Source of the DNA: Candidatus Roseilinea sp. NK_OTU-006
Lineage (GTDB): Bacteria > Chloroflexota > Anaerolineae > J036 > Brachytrichaceae
Direction of reading: 5' to 3'
Length of the DNA: 64,000 bases
NCBI RefSeq assembly: GCF_012931985.1
Contig: NZ_JAAFGM010000011.1
Span: 30,937-94,936, forward strand
Both the position numbers and the translations under genes were made by a program. A model generated the notes under the pieces. That model saw nothing but the letters and a program-made list of their open reading frames with translations. It did not search any database and was not told the DNA's origin. Of the stretch, positions 35,055 to 43,169 are shown in pieces (within the stretch, counting starts at the first letter, position 1; every line of letters starts with the position of its first letter).

Positions 35055-35224
35055 GACGCTAGTTTACGCCTTGCGTCCGATCCGGTCAAGGTGAGGCGTC
35101 CCGATTCACCAGGGCGAACGCATCATATGAGCACACGGCAAAGTGCGGTCTAATAGCGGCATGACGCTCACTTCAGCATCCGGGTAGACCCGCGTGTTGA
35201 GCGGACGCGCCGGGGCATGAGTCG

Positions 35225-36193
35225 CTACTGTATGACGCGCACTGTTTCATCCATTTGCCTGCCGTTAGGTGGCGCTTCCATCGGTTCGTCGTTGCGCTCC
35301 AACGTTTGGTCGCGCCACGACACCGCATCTTCCAACGGCTCGAGGTGCGTGAACACCGTGGCGTTGGGCAGCGCGCTGCGGATGTCGGCCTCGATGCGCT
35401 CCAGCAAGTGGTGGCCGCATTGCACGCTCCACTGGCCCGGCACGAGGATATGCACCGAGATGAAGCTGCGCGCGGCAGCCTGGCGCGTGCGCAACGCGTG
35501 GTATCGGATGCCCTCGCTGTTGGCGTAGCGGTCGAGCACGCTGTACACCTTTGCGACATCCGCTTCTGGCAGGCCGGCGTCGAGCAAGCCATTCGCCGAG
35601 CGAGCGAGCAGTGGGATGCCCATCCGGGCGATGTTGATAGCGACGATCAGCGCCATGATCGGGTCGAGCCAGAGCCAGCCGGTCGGCACGCCCAGCGCCA
35701 CGCCGCCCAGCACGACGACCGAAGTGAGCACGTCGGTGAGCAGATGCTTGGCGTTGGCTTCCAGTGTGATGGAGTTGTATCGCCGGCCTGCGTTGTGCAA
35801 CACAAGCGCTGTGCCGAGGTTGATCGCCGATGCGACGATGGAGACGGCCAGGCCCAGCCCCGGCTGAGCGATGGGTTGGGGGTGGAGCAGCCGGTTGATC
35901 GCTGCGACGCCGATGCTGATCGCTGCGACGGTGATCAGCCCGCCCTCAATCCCGCTGGAGAAGTATTCGGCTTTGGTATGGCCGTAGGCGTGCGCTTCGT
36001 CGGGTGGGCGCGCGGCCAGCTTTAACATCGCCAGCGCCATCAGCGCGCCGGCCAAGTTGATCAGTGACTCGAGCGCATCGGAGAGCAGACCGACCGAGCC
36101 GGTGAGCAGGTAGGCCAAGCCCTTCAGGCCGATGGTGAAGATCGCCGCAGCGGTAGAAAGCCATGCGAAGCGCGCGAGCGACGAACGCCGCAT
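35225..36193 (-). CDS. Cation diffusion facilitator (CDF) transporter
   Basis: The 322-residue protein exports divalent metals such as Zn, Fe, Mn or Cd by proton exchange. It has six hydrophobic helices, metal-site residues in [12 protein letters not shown] (helix 2) and [12 protein letters not shown] (helix 5), the loop [14 protein letters not shown], and a C-terminal cytoplasmic domain ([17 protein letters not shown]). The start [11 protein letters not shown] was chosen because the longer frame would run into the divergent HIT gene. A hydrophilic C-terminal tail after LEPLEDA is not part of the usual fold. Confidence 0.9.
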   Translation of the reverse strand: MRRSSLARFAWLSTAAAIFTIGLKGLAYLLTGSVGLLSDALESLINLAGALMALAMLKLAARPPDEAHAYGHTKAEYFSSGIEGGLITVAAISIGVAAINRLLHPQPIAQPGLGLAVSIVASAINLGTALVLHNAGRRYNSITLEANAKHLLTDVLTSVVVLGGVALGVPTGWLWLDPIMALIVAINIARMGIPLLARSANGLLDAGLPEADVAKVYSVLDRYANSEGIRYHALRTRQAAARSFISVHILVPGQWSVQCGHHLLERIEADIRSALPNATVFTHLEPLEDAVSWRDQTLERNDEPMEAPPNGRQMDETVRVIQ

Positions 36194-36208
36194 GGCGCGA
36201 TTATCGCC

Positions 36209-36214
36209 TATAAA
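36209..36214 (+). promoter_or_regulatory. -10 box close to the HIT gene start
   Basis: TATAAA ends 10 nt before the ATG at 36225, in the 31 bp gap between divergent CDF and HIT genes. The leader would be a few nucleotides at most. Confidence 0.45.
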
Positions 36215-36224
36215 ATCCTGTGCC

Positions 36225-36572
36225 ATGCCGACTGACACACTCTTCGCAAAGATCGCGCGCCGGGAGGTGCCGGCGCAGATCGTGTATCAGGACGAGGTGG
36301 TGACGGCCTTTCACGACATCAATCCCGTCGCCCCAACGCATATCCTGATTATCCCTAACAAAGTCATTCCCACGATGAACGACGCGACGGATGATGACGC
36401 GGCGCTGCTCGGCCGGTTGATGCTGACGGCGCAAAAGATCGCCAAACAGGTGGGTATTGCCGAAGGCGGCTATCGGCTGGTGGTGAACTGCAACCCCGAT
36501 GGTGGGCAATCGGTCTATCACCTGCACGTCCATCTGCTGGGCGGGCGCAAGATGACCTGGCCGCCCGGTTGA
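36225..36572 (+). CDS. HIT-family nucleotide hydrolase (HinT-like)
   Basis: The 115-residue protein has the HinT layout: [25 protein letters not shown] at the start, [34 protein letters not shown] and the histidine triad [10 protein letters not shown]. HinT enzymes cleave phosphoramidates of purine nucleotides. The start [11 protein letters not shown] is preferred over a frame that overlaps the CDF gene. The epimerase gene follows after 22 bp. Confidence 0.93.
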   Translation: MPTDTLFAKIARREVPAQIVYQDEVVTAFHDINPVAPTHILIIPNKVIPTMNDATDDDAALLGRLMLTAQKIAKQVGIAEGGYRLVVNCNPDGGQSVYHLHVHLLGGRKMTWPPG

Positions 36573-36594
36573 TGGGGCTGCGCTGCAAGGGAAG

Positions 36595-37521
36595 ATGAAA
36601 TTCTTGATCACGGGCGGCGCCGGCTTCCTCGGCGTCGCGTTGGCAAATGCGCTGGCTCGTCAGGGCCACGTGGTGCGCGTGATTGACGATGTGAGCACGG
36701 GCGACCCATCGCGCCTCGACCCGGCCGTGCACTTCACGCGCGGCGACGTCAACGATGTCCCCAAACTCTGGTCGCTCTTACAAGGCGTGGACTGCGTCTA
36801 TCACCTAGCGGCCCGTGTGTCGGTGTCTGAATCCATCTTGTATCCGCGCGAGTACAACGCGACGAACGTGGGCGGTACGGTGGCCTTGATCCAGGCGGTG
36901 CGCGATGCCAGCGTGCGTCGGCTCGTGTTCACCTCCTCCGGCGCGATTTACGGCGAGCAGCCCGAAGAACACGTGCGCGAAGACGCGATTCCTAACCCGG
37001 GCTCACCCTACGCGGTGAGCAAGCTGGCCGCCGAATACTACGTGAACACCATCGGCGCGCTGTGGGGCATAGACACGGTGATCTTGCGCGTGTTCAACGC
37101 CTATGGCCCCGGCCAGCCGTTGCGCGCCTCGCATCCGCCGGTCGTGCCGGCGGTGATCCGCCAGGCGCTCAGCGGCGGCTCGATCATCGTCCACGGCGAC
37201 GGCCGACAGCAGCGCGACTTCGTCTACGTGGACGATGTGGTGAGCGCGCTGATCGCGGCGGCGACCGCGCCGAACGTCAATCGCTTGATCATCAACGTCG
37301 GCAGCGGCGTGCCCACCAGCATCAACGAGTTGGTGGCGACGGTGGGGCGGGTGATCGGCAAGGAGTTGACCCCGCTGCGCGTGACGGCAGAAAGCGGCGG
37401 CGTGTCGCGTTTGTGCGCCGACCTGCAGCGCGCGCGCGAGCGCCTGGGTTACGCGCCGAAGGTCTCGCTGGAAGAGGGCATCCGCCGGACGGTTGAGGCG
37501 TTCAGAGCAAGCGGCGCCTGA
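36595..37521 (+). CDS. NAD-dependent epimerase/dehydratase (GalE-like)
   Basis: The 308-residue protein has the extended short-chain dehydrogenase fold: ITGGAGFLGVALANALARQGH at the N-terminus, FTSSGAIYGE, and the catalytic YxxxK in SPYAVSKLAAEYY. It resembles UDP-glucose 4-epimerases and related nucleotide-sugar enzymes, acting in surface polysaccharide precursor synthesis. The exact sugar cannot be named. It lies between the HIT gene and an ABC exporter on the same strand. Confidence 0.92.
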   Translation: MKFLITGGAGFLGVALANALARQGHVVRVIDDVSTGDPSRLDPAVHFTRGDVNDVPKLWSLLQGVDCVYHLAARVSVSESILYPREYNATNVGGTVALIQAVRDASVRRLVFTSSGAIYGEQPEEHVREDAIPNPGSPYAVSKLAAEYYVNTIGALWGIDTVILRVFNAYGPGQPLRASHPPVVPAVIRQALSGGSIIVHGDGRQQRDFVYVDDVVSALIAAATAPNVNRLIINVGSGVPTSINELVATVGRVIGKELTPLRVTAESGGVSRLCADLQRARERLGYAPKVSLEEGIRRTVEAFRASGA

Positions 37522-37576
37522 CTGCGGGCGCAGGCCGCTCAGTCGCTTCTCATCTGCGCGACCTAACCTGAAAGCC

Positions 37577-38497
37577 GTGATCGAAATCCGGGAACTGAGC
37601 AAATCCTACGGGGGACGGATGGCGCTGGAGGGGGTCTCCCTATCCGTGTCGCAAGGCGCCATCTTCGGCTTGGTCGGCCCACGCGGCGCGGGCAAGACGA
37701 CGCTGCTGAAGATCCTGGCGACGCTCGTTGCACCGTCGGCGGGCGATGCGTTCGTCGCCGGGCGTTCGGTGGTGAACGAGCCGTTGCGCGTGCGGCGACA
37801 GGTGGGCTATTTGCCCAGCGATTTCGGCGTTTACCCCGATCAAACGTGCGCGGAGTACATCGCGTTCTTTGCGGGGTGTTACGGTGTGCCGCCTAAGGAG
37901 CGCGCGACATTAGCCGCGGATTTATTACAGTTGGTGGACTTGTATCATCGCAAGGATACGCCGGCCGACCGACTGACGCCCGCCATGCGCCAGCGCCTGG
38001 GCATGGCGCGCGTTCTGGCGCATGATCCGCGCGTGTTGCTGCTCGACGAACCACTGGCCAGTCTGGACCCCCGCGCGCAGGTCGAAGCGCGCGCGCTGCT
38101 TAAAGAGCTGAGCAGCATGGGCAAGACTATTCTGCTCACCGCGCCCAACCTGGCTGGGGTGCAAGACCTATGTACTCACGCGGCGTTACTGCAAGCCGGC
38201 CGGATCGCGCAAACCGGCCCGCTTGAGGACATCCGGGCGGCCGTGCCACCCTATCGCACGATTGCCGTGAAGTTCCTCGGCGATGCCCGGCTGGCGATGA
38301 ACCTGATTCAGGCGGCCCATGGCGTGGTGGATGTGCAGCCGTTCAACCAACCATCGGCGTCCTCCGATGCGCCAGCCGGCGTTGCGCTGTTGAAAGAGCT
38401 GCGCGTGACGTTCGATGGCACCTACGCGGCTGCCAGCGCGCTGTTGCGCTCGCTCATGCACAGCGGCGTGCAAGTGGTTTCATTTGCGGAGGACTGA
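37577..38497 (+). CDS. ABC-2-type exporter ATPase with altered signature and H-loop
   Basis: The 306-residue protein has Walker A GPRGAGKTT and Walker B VLLLDEPLASLDP, but the signature that is normally LSGGM reads LTPAM (DRLTPAMRQRLGMAR) and the H-loop reads LLTAPNLAGV with no histidine. It may hydrolyse ATP slowly or work only in partnership. The GTG at 37577 (VIEIRELSKSYGG) was chosen because the ABC domain starts there; an ATG 28 codons upstream would overlap the epimerase gene. Its stop abuts the start of the permease gene. Confidence 0.85.
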   Translation: MIEIRELSKSYGGRMALEGVSLSVSQGAIFGLVGPRGAGKTTLLKILATLVAPSAGDAFVAGRSVVNEPLRVRRQVGYLPSDFGVYPDQTCAEYIAFFAGCYGVPPKERATLAADLLQLVDLYHRKDTPADRLTPAMRQRLGMARVLAHDPRVLLLDEPLASLDPRAQVEARALLKELSSMGKTILLTAPNLAGVQDLCTHAALLQAGRIAQTGPLEDIRAAVPPYRTIAVKFLGDARLAMNLIQAAHGVVDVQPFNQPSASSDAPAGVALLKELRVTFDGTYAAASALLRSLMHSGVQVVSFAED

Positions 38498-39403
38498 ATG
38501 GGCGCGCCTAACTTCAAGCTGCCCACCTTCCCACTCAGCCCGATCCTGGTCAAGGAGATGGCCGGGCGCATGCGCAATGCGCGGGCGCACACGGTGATGA
38601 CGGTCTATTTAGCCGTCGCCAGCAGTCTGTCTGTGCTGATTTACATGGTAGGTGTCCTGGGCAGCCCGCGCACAGTGGGCGGCACCGGCGCCGTTGGGCA
38701 AGTCGTGTTCTACTTCCTCGTGGGTATGCAGTTGCTGCTGGTCAGCTTTGTTGCGCCAGCCTTCGCCGCCGGCGCCATCAGCCTCGAGCGTGAGAACAAA
38801 ACGCTCGAGGTGTTGTGCATGACGCCGCTGACGCCGGCGCAGATTGTGCAGGCTAAGCTGATCTCGGCGCTGGGCTTCACGTTGCTGCTCCTCTTCGCCA
38901 CGCTGCCGCTGTTTAGCCTGGCCTTCTTGCTCGGCGGCGTTGAGCCGCGCCAGTTGGTCATCGCGCTGTGTGGGGTGTTGGCATCCGCGCTGATGTATAC
39001 GGTGTTGCCGCTTTATCTCTCGACGCGGTTCAAGACGACGGCCAGCGCCACGCTGAGCGCCTACGCCATCGTATCGAGCATCGTTGTTGGCGTCCCGCTG
39101 GCCGCGCTGATCGGCGTCGCGACCCTAGGCCAGGTGCTTGGTCCGGGCGCTGTGCTGGCCAGTCTGCTCAACACCGTGTTTATCGCGGTGATCAGCCTTA
39201 GCCCGATCAGCGCGTTTGTGGCCAGTGAGGCTTCCTTCAGCGCTACAGGTGAGCTGTGGATGTTCACGTACGGCGCCGTCGGCGGTGGGCTACCGCTCAC
39301 GTTGCCGTCGCCGTTCTTGATCCTCACGGGCGTTTATCTGGCAGCAAGCGCGTTGCTTTACGCGCTGACCGTGCGGCGCTTGGCGCGCATCGAACAGCAG
39401 TAA
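38498..39403 (+). CDS. ABC-2-type transporter permease
   Basis: The 301-residue protein has six or more hydrophobic helices and the ABC-2 family signature SLERENKTLEVLCMTPLTPAQIVQAKLI after helix 2. It pairs with the ATPase encoded directly upstream; GGAGGA near the end of that gene is its ribosome-binding site. Such pairs export lipids, polysaccharides or drugs, or act on the envelope. No substrate can be inferred. Confidence 0.9.
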   Translation: MGAPNFKLPTFPLSPILVKEMAGRMRNARAHTVMTVYLAVASSLSVLIYMVGVLGSPRTVGGTGAVGQVVFYFLVGMQLLLVSFVAPAFAAGAISLERENKTLEVLCMTPLTPAQIVQAKLISALGFTLLLLFATLPLFSLAFLLGGVEPRQLVIALCGVLASALMYTVLPLYLSTRFKTTASATLSAYAIVSSIVVGVPLAALIGVATLGQVLGPGAVLASLLNTVFIAVISLSPISAFVASEASFSATGELWMFTYGAVGGGLPLTLPSPFLILTGVYLAASALLYALTVRRLARIEQQ

Positions 39404-39413
39404 CCCTGAGCGC

Positions 39414-40253
39414 TCAGTTCCAACGCGATACTTCGCTCGAAAGCGCGCTGAGATAACGCTGGATGGTGTCGGCGTCCGGGGCGTCGGGCCGGCCCTGCAG
39501 GTAGGCTTCGAGCAGGGCGACCGCCTCTCTGCGCCTGCCGAGCGATCCATACAGCAGCCCCAGGTTGCGCACTTCGGAGAGATCGTCGGGGTTGAGGATG
39601 AGCAAGCGCTCGACGACCTTCGCTGCCCGATAGAAGTCATTGGCTGCGGCGTAAAAATTCTTAAGGTTGTTCAGCATGCGCATCAGGATGTAGCGCGCGC
39701 CGACCGGGTTGAGGAACGCGGCGTGGAACGGCAGCTTGCCCTCGGTGATGGAGCGCACGCGCTCGCGGCAGTCTTCCTCGGAGAGGATGGCGCCGCCGTG
39801 AAACGGATCGAGGTAGATCACCTGGCCGCTGTCCAGCACCACGCGGACGATGAAGTGACCGGGTAACCCCACGCCATCGGCGCGGATGCCGGTGCGCTGC
39901 GCTACTTCGAGGAACAACACCGATAGCGAGATGGGAATGCCCAACCGGCGCTCCAGCACTTCGTTCAAGAAGCTGTTGCGCGGGTCGGTGTAGTGTCGCG
40001 CGTTGCCGGTGAATCCCAGCGTGTCAAAGAGGAACTGCGCCAGCATCAGCGCCGGCAATTCGGCGGACCGGATCGCCCATCCGGCTGCCTCCGCCAGTCG
40101 GTCGAGTTTGTCGAGGTAACCGGAGACGTCGAGGTCGGGGTACTCGAACCGACCCATCACCAGCGCTGCGCGCGCAAGGTTGATCTTTGCATCTGGTTGG
40201 TTGACCTCTTGGGCAAACCCTTCCAGTGCAGCGTCCAGAGGGAAGTTTGCCAT
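39414..40253 (-). CDS. SirB1-like transglutaminase-fold protein with TPR tail
   Basis: The 279-residue protein has a SirB1/Transglut_core2 domain (INLARAALVMGRFEYPDLDVSGYLDKLD in outline, then FLNEVLERRLGIPISLSVLFLEVAQR and GVGLPGHFIVRV), and a C-terminal tetratricopeptide-like region with paired helices around AKVVERLLILNPDDLSEVRNLGLLY. No catalytic cysteine is seen in the usual position, as in most SirB1 proteins, so it may be a scaffold. The start MANFPLDAAL was chosen over two upstream ATGs. It is divergent from thyX by 23 bp. Confidence 0.88.
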   Translation of the reverse strand: MANFPLDAALEGFAQEVNQPDAKINLARAALVMGRFEYPDLDVSGYLDKLDRLAEAAGWAIRSAELPALMLAQFLFDTLGFTGNARHYTDPRNSFLNEVLERRLGIPISLSVLFLEVAQRTGIRADGVGLPGHFIVRVVLDSGQVIYLDPFHGGAILSEEDCRERVRSITEGKLPFHAAFLNPVGARYILMRMLNNLKNFYAAANDFYRAAKVVERLLILNPDDLSEVRNLGLLYGSLGRRREAVALLEAYLQGRPDAPDADTIQRYLSALSSEVSRWN

Positions 40254-40276
40254 ACGAAATGTTACCATTAGGTGCC

Positions 40277-41044
40277 ATGACCGCAAGCGACGAATCATCC
40301 TCGAATCGAGGCCATGCGCCGGACAACGCAACCGTCTTTCAGCCCCCGAACCGCGCCGCGCTGCTGGGCAAGCGCATCACCGTGCTGGACAAGGGCTGGG
40401 TCGAGTTGCAAGACTTGATGGGCGACGATCTGGCCATCGTTAACGCTGCGCGCGTGTCTTTCCTGGGCGAGAGCAAGGGCAGCGAGAAAGACAAGAAGCT
40501 GCTGTTCTACTTGATGCAGCACCGACACACCAGCCCGTTTGAGCAGGTGGAGTTCAAGTTTCGCGTGCGCGCGCCGGTAGTCACCTGGTGGCAGTGGGTG
40601 CGGCATCGCACCTGGCAGTTCAACGCTCAGTCCGGCCGCTACGTTGCCTTCGATGAGGATGACTTCTACGTGCCGGATGGGTGGCGCAAGCAGTCGCCGT
40701 CGAACAAGCAAGCCAGCCTGGGCGAGCTGACGCCCGAAGAGGGCGCGCCGCTCACTGCGGCGTTACGCGAGCATTACGCGCGCGGCTACCAGCTCTACCA
40801 ACGGGCGCTGGATGCTGGCGTGGCGCGCGAACAAGCGCGCCTCTTCCTCCCCGGCTTCGCCGTGTATTACACCTGGGTGGCCAAAGTGGATGCGCATAAC
40901 CTGATGCACTTCCTCAGCCTGCGCATGGCCGAAGACGCGCAATTCGAGATTCGCGTCTACGCCCAGGCGATCTACGAACATTTCTTCAAGCCGGCGTTGC
41001 CCTGGACGGCGGAGGCGTTTGAGCGATTCATCCTTGTAAGATAA
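40277..41044 (+). CDS. thyX: Flavin-dependent thymidylate synthase
   Basis: ThyX methylates dUMP to dTMP using FAD, NADPH and methylene-tetrahydrofolate. The 255-residue protein carries the signature RHRx7S as RHRTWQFNAQS, followed by GRYVAF, and the FAD-binding histidine region LMHFLSLRMAEDAQFEIRVYA in outline. The residue after the Asn in the signature is Ala where most members have Glu. The start MTASDESS precedes a short variable tail. No thyA-like gene is seen in the window. Confidence 0.95.
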   Translation: MTASDESSSNRGHAPDNATVFQPPNRAALLGKRITVLDKGWVELQDLMGDDLAIVNAARVSFLGESKGSEKDKKLLFYLMQHRHTSPFEQVEFKFRVRAPVVTWWQWVRHRTWQFNAQSGRYVAFDEDDFYVPDGWRKQSPSNKQASLGELTPEEGAPLTAALREHYARGYQLYQRALDAGVAREQARLFLPGFAVYYTWVAKVDAHNLMHFLSLRMAEDAQFEIRVYAQAIYEHFFKPALPWTAEAFERFILVR

Positions 41045-41078
41045 GGGTCGGCCCATCCCGGCACACGGCGGGCGCGAG

Positions 41079-42311
41079 ATGAACGCAGCGCAGGCTTCGC
41101 AACCCGTTATTGCTCTCGTGCCTCTCTCTCACAAAGACGCCCTTCGCAACGAGCGCCTCAACGCTGTTGAGGTCTTGCTGGCAACGCCGTTCATCGTCGT
41201 CGTCACCCAATATGTGCCGGTGCTGGTGACGCGGCTAGGCGCTTCACCCTTGTTGCTGGGCTTGCTCACTTCCGGCGCGGCGCTCATGCTCACGGTGGCG
41301 TCGGCACTGGGGCCGGCTTGGCTGCGGCGCGTGCCGGATTGGCCGCGCAACATCAGCATTCCGCTCTTGCTTTGGCGCAGCGTGCTGGCGTGGGTGCCGT
41401 TGTTACTGTTCCTGCCGGCCTTTCAAGCCGAGGCCATTGTCATTGTGGTCGTGGCGCTGAACTTCGTCGCCGGATTCAGCAACTATACGTTCACCGCTTT
41501 TCTTTCGCGCATGACGCTGCCCGACCGGCTGGCGCGCTTGGTCAGCAACCGCTGGACGATGCTTGGCATCGGCATGGCTGTCTTCACGGTCATTCTGGCG
41601 GCCATCCTGGACGCCTTTCCGCGCCCGGTGAACTACGTCATCGTCTGTGCGCTCTCGCTCGCGATGAGCCTGGTCGGTTTCTTCGTCTTGCGGCAGGTGC
41701 GCCCGCTGCCCTTGGATGCGCAAGCGGCGATGCGCCCACGCGCGCGCCTGCGCGACCTTCTGGCGCATCCACCGGCGCGCGACTATTTGCTGATTACGCT
41801 GTTGGCGCATACGGCGGTCAACGCGCCCGGCCCACTGATCACGCTACAGATGGTGCGCGTGCTCAAGGCCACCGACGTGGACTTCGGCTGGTATCTGGCC
41901 GTTTTTTGGGTGAGTCTGGCCGTGTTCGGCTTGTTTGTGCCGCAGTGGACCGAGCGGTTCGGCAATGTGCGCGTCTTCGCGGCGGCGTGCGCCGGCCTGG
42001 GGTTGCAGATGGGGATTCTGGCGTTGGCCCCAGCGCTGCCGATGACGTGGATCGCCGGCTTCATCGGCGGCGCTGCGTCGGTGATGTTGCAGGTGACGGC
42101 GTATGGGTTGATGGTGCAGTGCGCGCCGCCGGAGCGATTCGAGGGCTATGTGGGGGCATACACGGCTGTGGTGAACTTCGCGGTGTTCGTCGGGCCGTTG
42201 GTGATGTCGGCCATGGTCGCTGCCGGCCTACCCGTCGCCGCCGGGCTGTTGATCGCCGCCGTAGCGCGCGCCGGCGCAGGCGCGTTATCGCTGAGGCTGG
42301 TCACCGAGTAG
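41079..42311 (+). CDS. MFS-like transporter
   Basis: The 410-residue protein has about twelve hydrophobic helices, with the first after residue 30 (ATPFIVVVTQYVPVLVTRLG). The usual DRxGRR loop is weak, reading LPDRLARLVSNRW in the region of helix 5. It is a major facilitator-type protein with no assignable substrate. It follows thyX by 34 bp on the same strand and is convergent with the SufT-like gene. Confidence 0.85.
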   Translation: MNAAQASQPVIALVPLSHKDALRNERLNAVEVLLATPFIVVVTQYVPVLVTRLGASPLLLGLLTSGAALMLTVASALGPAWLRRVPDWPRNISIPLLLWRSVLAWVPLLLFLPAFQAEAIVIVVVALNFVAGFSNYTFTAFLSRMTLPDRLARLVSNRWTMLGIGMAVFTVILAAILDAFPRPVNYVIVCALSLAMSLVGFFVLRQVRPLPLDAQAAMRPRARLRDLLAHPPARDYLLITLLAHTAVNAPGPLITLQMVRVLKATDVDFGWYLAVFWVSLAVFGLFVPQWTERFGNVRVFAAACAGLGLQMGILALAPALPMTWIAGFIGGAASVMLQVTAYGLMVQCAPPERFEGYVGAYTAVVNFAVFVGPLVMSAMVAAGLPVAAGLLIAAVARAGAGALSLRLVTE

Positions 42312-42337
42312 GATGGGGCGGGGTCGCCGCTCACCGC

Positions 42338-42712
42338 TCAGTAATACAACCCCCAATTCGCTGCGGCTTGATCCTCCATCATGGTCGGCTCCCACATCTC
42401 CAGGCCCATGGTGACTTTGGCGGGCCGCTCGGCGGCTTCCTGCGTCCTCTGTCGCACCTGCTCCACGAGCGCTGGGCCGTAGGGACAGAACGGCGTCGTC
42501 AGGATCATGGTCACGTTCACGCTCTCCGGTGAGAACTCCAGTTTGCGAATCAAGCCTAGCTCGATCACGCTCATGCCGAGTTCGGGATCGTATACCTCGC
42601 GCAGCGCCTGGCGCACCTTCTCTTCGAGGGCGGCGTATTCGTTCAGGTTGACCTTCGGCTCCACATCCGCCGAAGATTTGCTCTCTGGGCTTGCCTTCAC
42701 TTCATCGCTCAT
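42338..42712 (-). CDS. SufT/DUF59-family metal-sulfur cluster assembly protein
   Basis: The 124-residue protein has a short acidic N-terminal tail, then the MIP18/DUF59 domain: EEKVRQALREVYDPELGMSVIELGLI in outline, and LTTPFCPYGPALVEQV with the conserved cysteine. The family helps mature iron-sulfur proteins. GGAGGTGA lies 6 nt upstream of the chosen ATG (MSDEVKAS), a near-ideal ribosome-binding site, so the longer frame was rejected. Confidence 0.92.
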   Translation of the reverse strand: MSDEVKASPESKSSADVEPKVNLNEYAALEEKVRQALREVYDPELGMSVIELGLIRKLEFSPESVNVTMILTTPFCPYGPALVEQVRQRTQEAAERPAKVTMGLEMWEPTMMEDQAAANWGLYY

Positions 42713-42857
42713 TCGCGTCACCTCCAATGGGCAGACGATGTGTGGTATCCGCACCGTCCAAATTCATGAGGCGATTATAGCGTCCGGCGGTTGACATCTG
42801 CTCACGCTGGGTTAAATTCATATGCGACGCATGCGATTTGCACAGGAGGAAGCAGGC

Positions 42858-43040
42858 ATGGCAACCACGCGCAAGCCCAGGACAACCCAGAAGACGACTC
42901 AGAAGGCAGCGGCGCGAAAGGCCGCGAAGAAGGCTGCTGTGCCAAAGACGGCGACCAAGATGAATCCACCGGCAAAGCCCGTGCCGGAAGCTGCACCTGC
43001 GCCGGTCGAGGCTGTTCCCGAGCCGGAGCCGGTGGGGTGA
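42858..43040 (+). CDS. Lys/Ala-rich small basic protein, histone H1-like
   Basis: The 60-residue product begins MATTRKPRTTQKTTQKAA and continues with Ala-Lys repeats (ARKAAKKAAVPKTATK), then a Pro/Ala/Glu-rich tail. The composition resembles the C-terminal tails of histone H1-like bacterial proteins and suggests nucleic-acid binding. AGGAGGA ends 7 nt before the ATG, so it is probably translated. There is no matching homologous domain to assign and the function is unknown. Confidence 0.7.
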   Translation: MATTRKPRTTQKTTQKAAARKAAKKAAVPKTATKMNPPAKPVPEAAPAPVEAVPEPEPVG

Positions 43041-43121
43041 AGGAGCGTAAGCCAGCAGTGCAGCGCCTGGCGCGATGAGCGAGTCGCGCCGGGCGCTTCG
43101 CTTTGCCTGTATCCCGTCCGC

Positions 43122-43127
43122 TATAAT
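43122..43127 (+). promoter_or_regulatory. -10 box upstream of secD
   Basis: A perfect TATAAT lies 42 nt before the secD start; no good -35 box is seen at 16-18 bp. A leader of about 35 nt would include AGGGATGG as a weak ribosome-binding site. Confidence 0.45.
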
Positions 43128-43169
43128 CCCCGCCGCATCCTCAGTCCAGGGATGGAAAACTGCTGACCC

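Noticed and set aside
35055..35224. Possible small RNA or gene between the fluoride riboswitch and the CDF gene
   Set aside because: No open frame of note, strong promoter or terminator was found in these 170 bp; part of it must hold the riboswitch promoter but no consensus boxes were clear.
41318..42532. Plus-strand open frame of 404 codons overlapping the MFS gene
   Set aside because: The MFS frame has clear membrane helices; the alternative is Arg/Gly/His-rich with no family match and runs into the convergent SufT-like gene.
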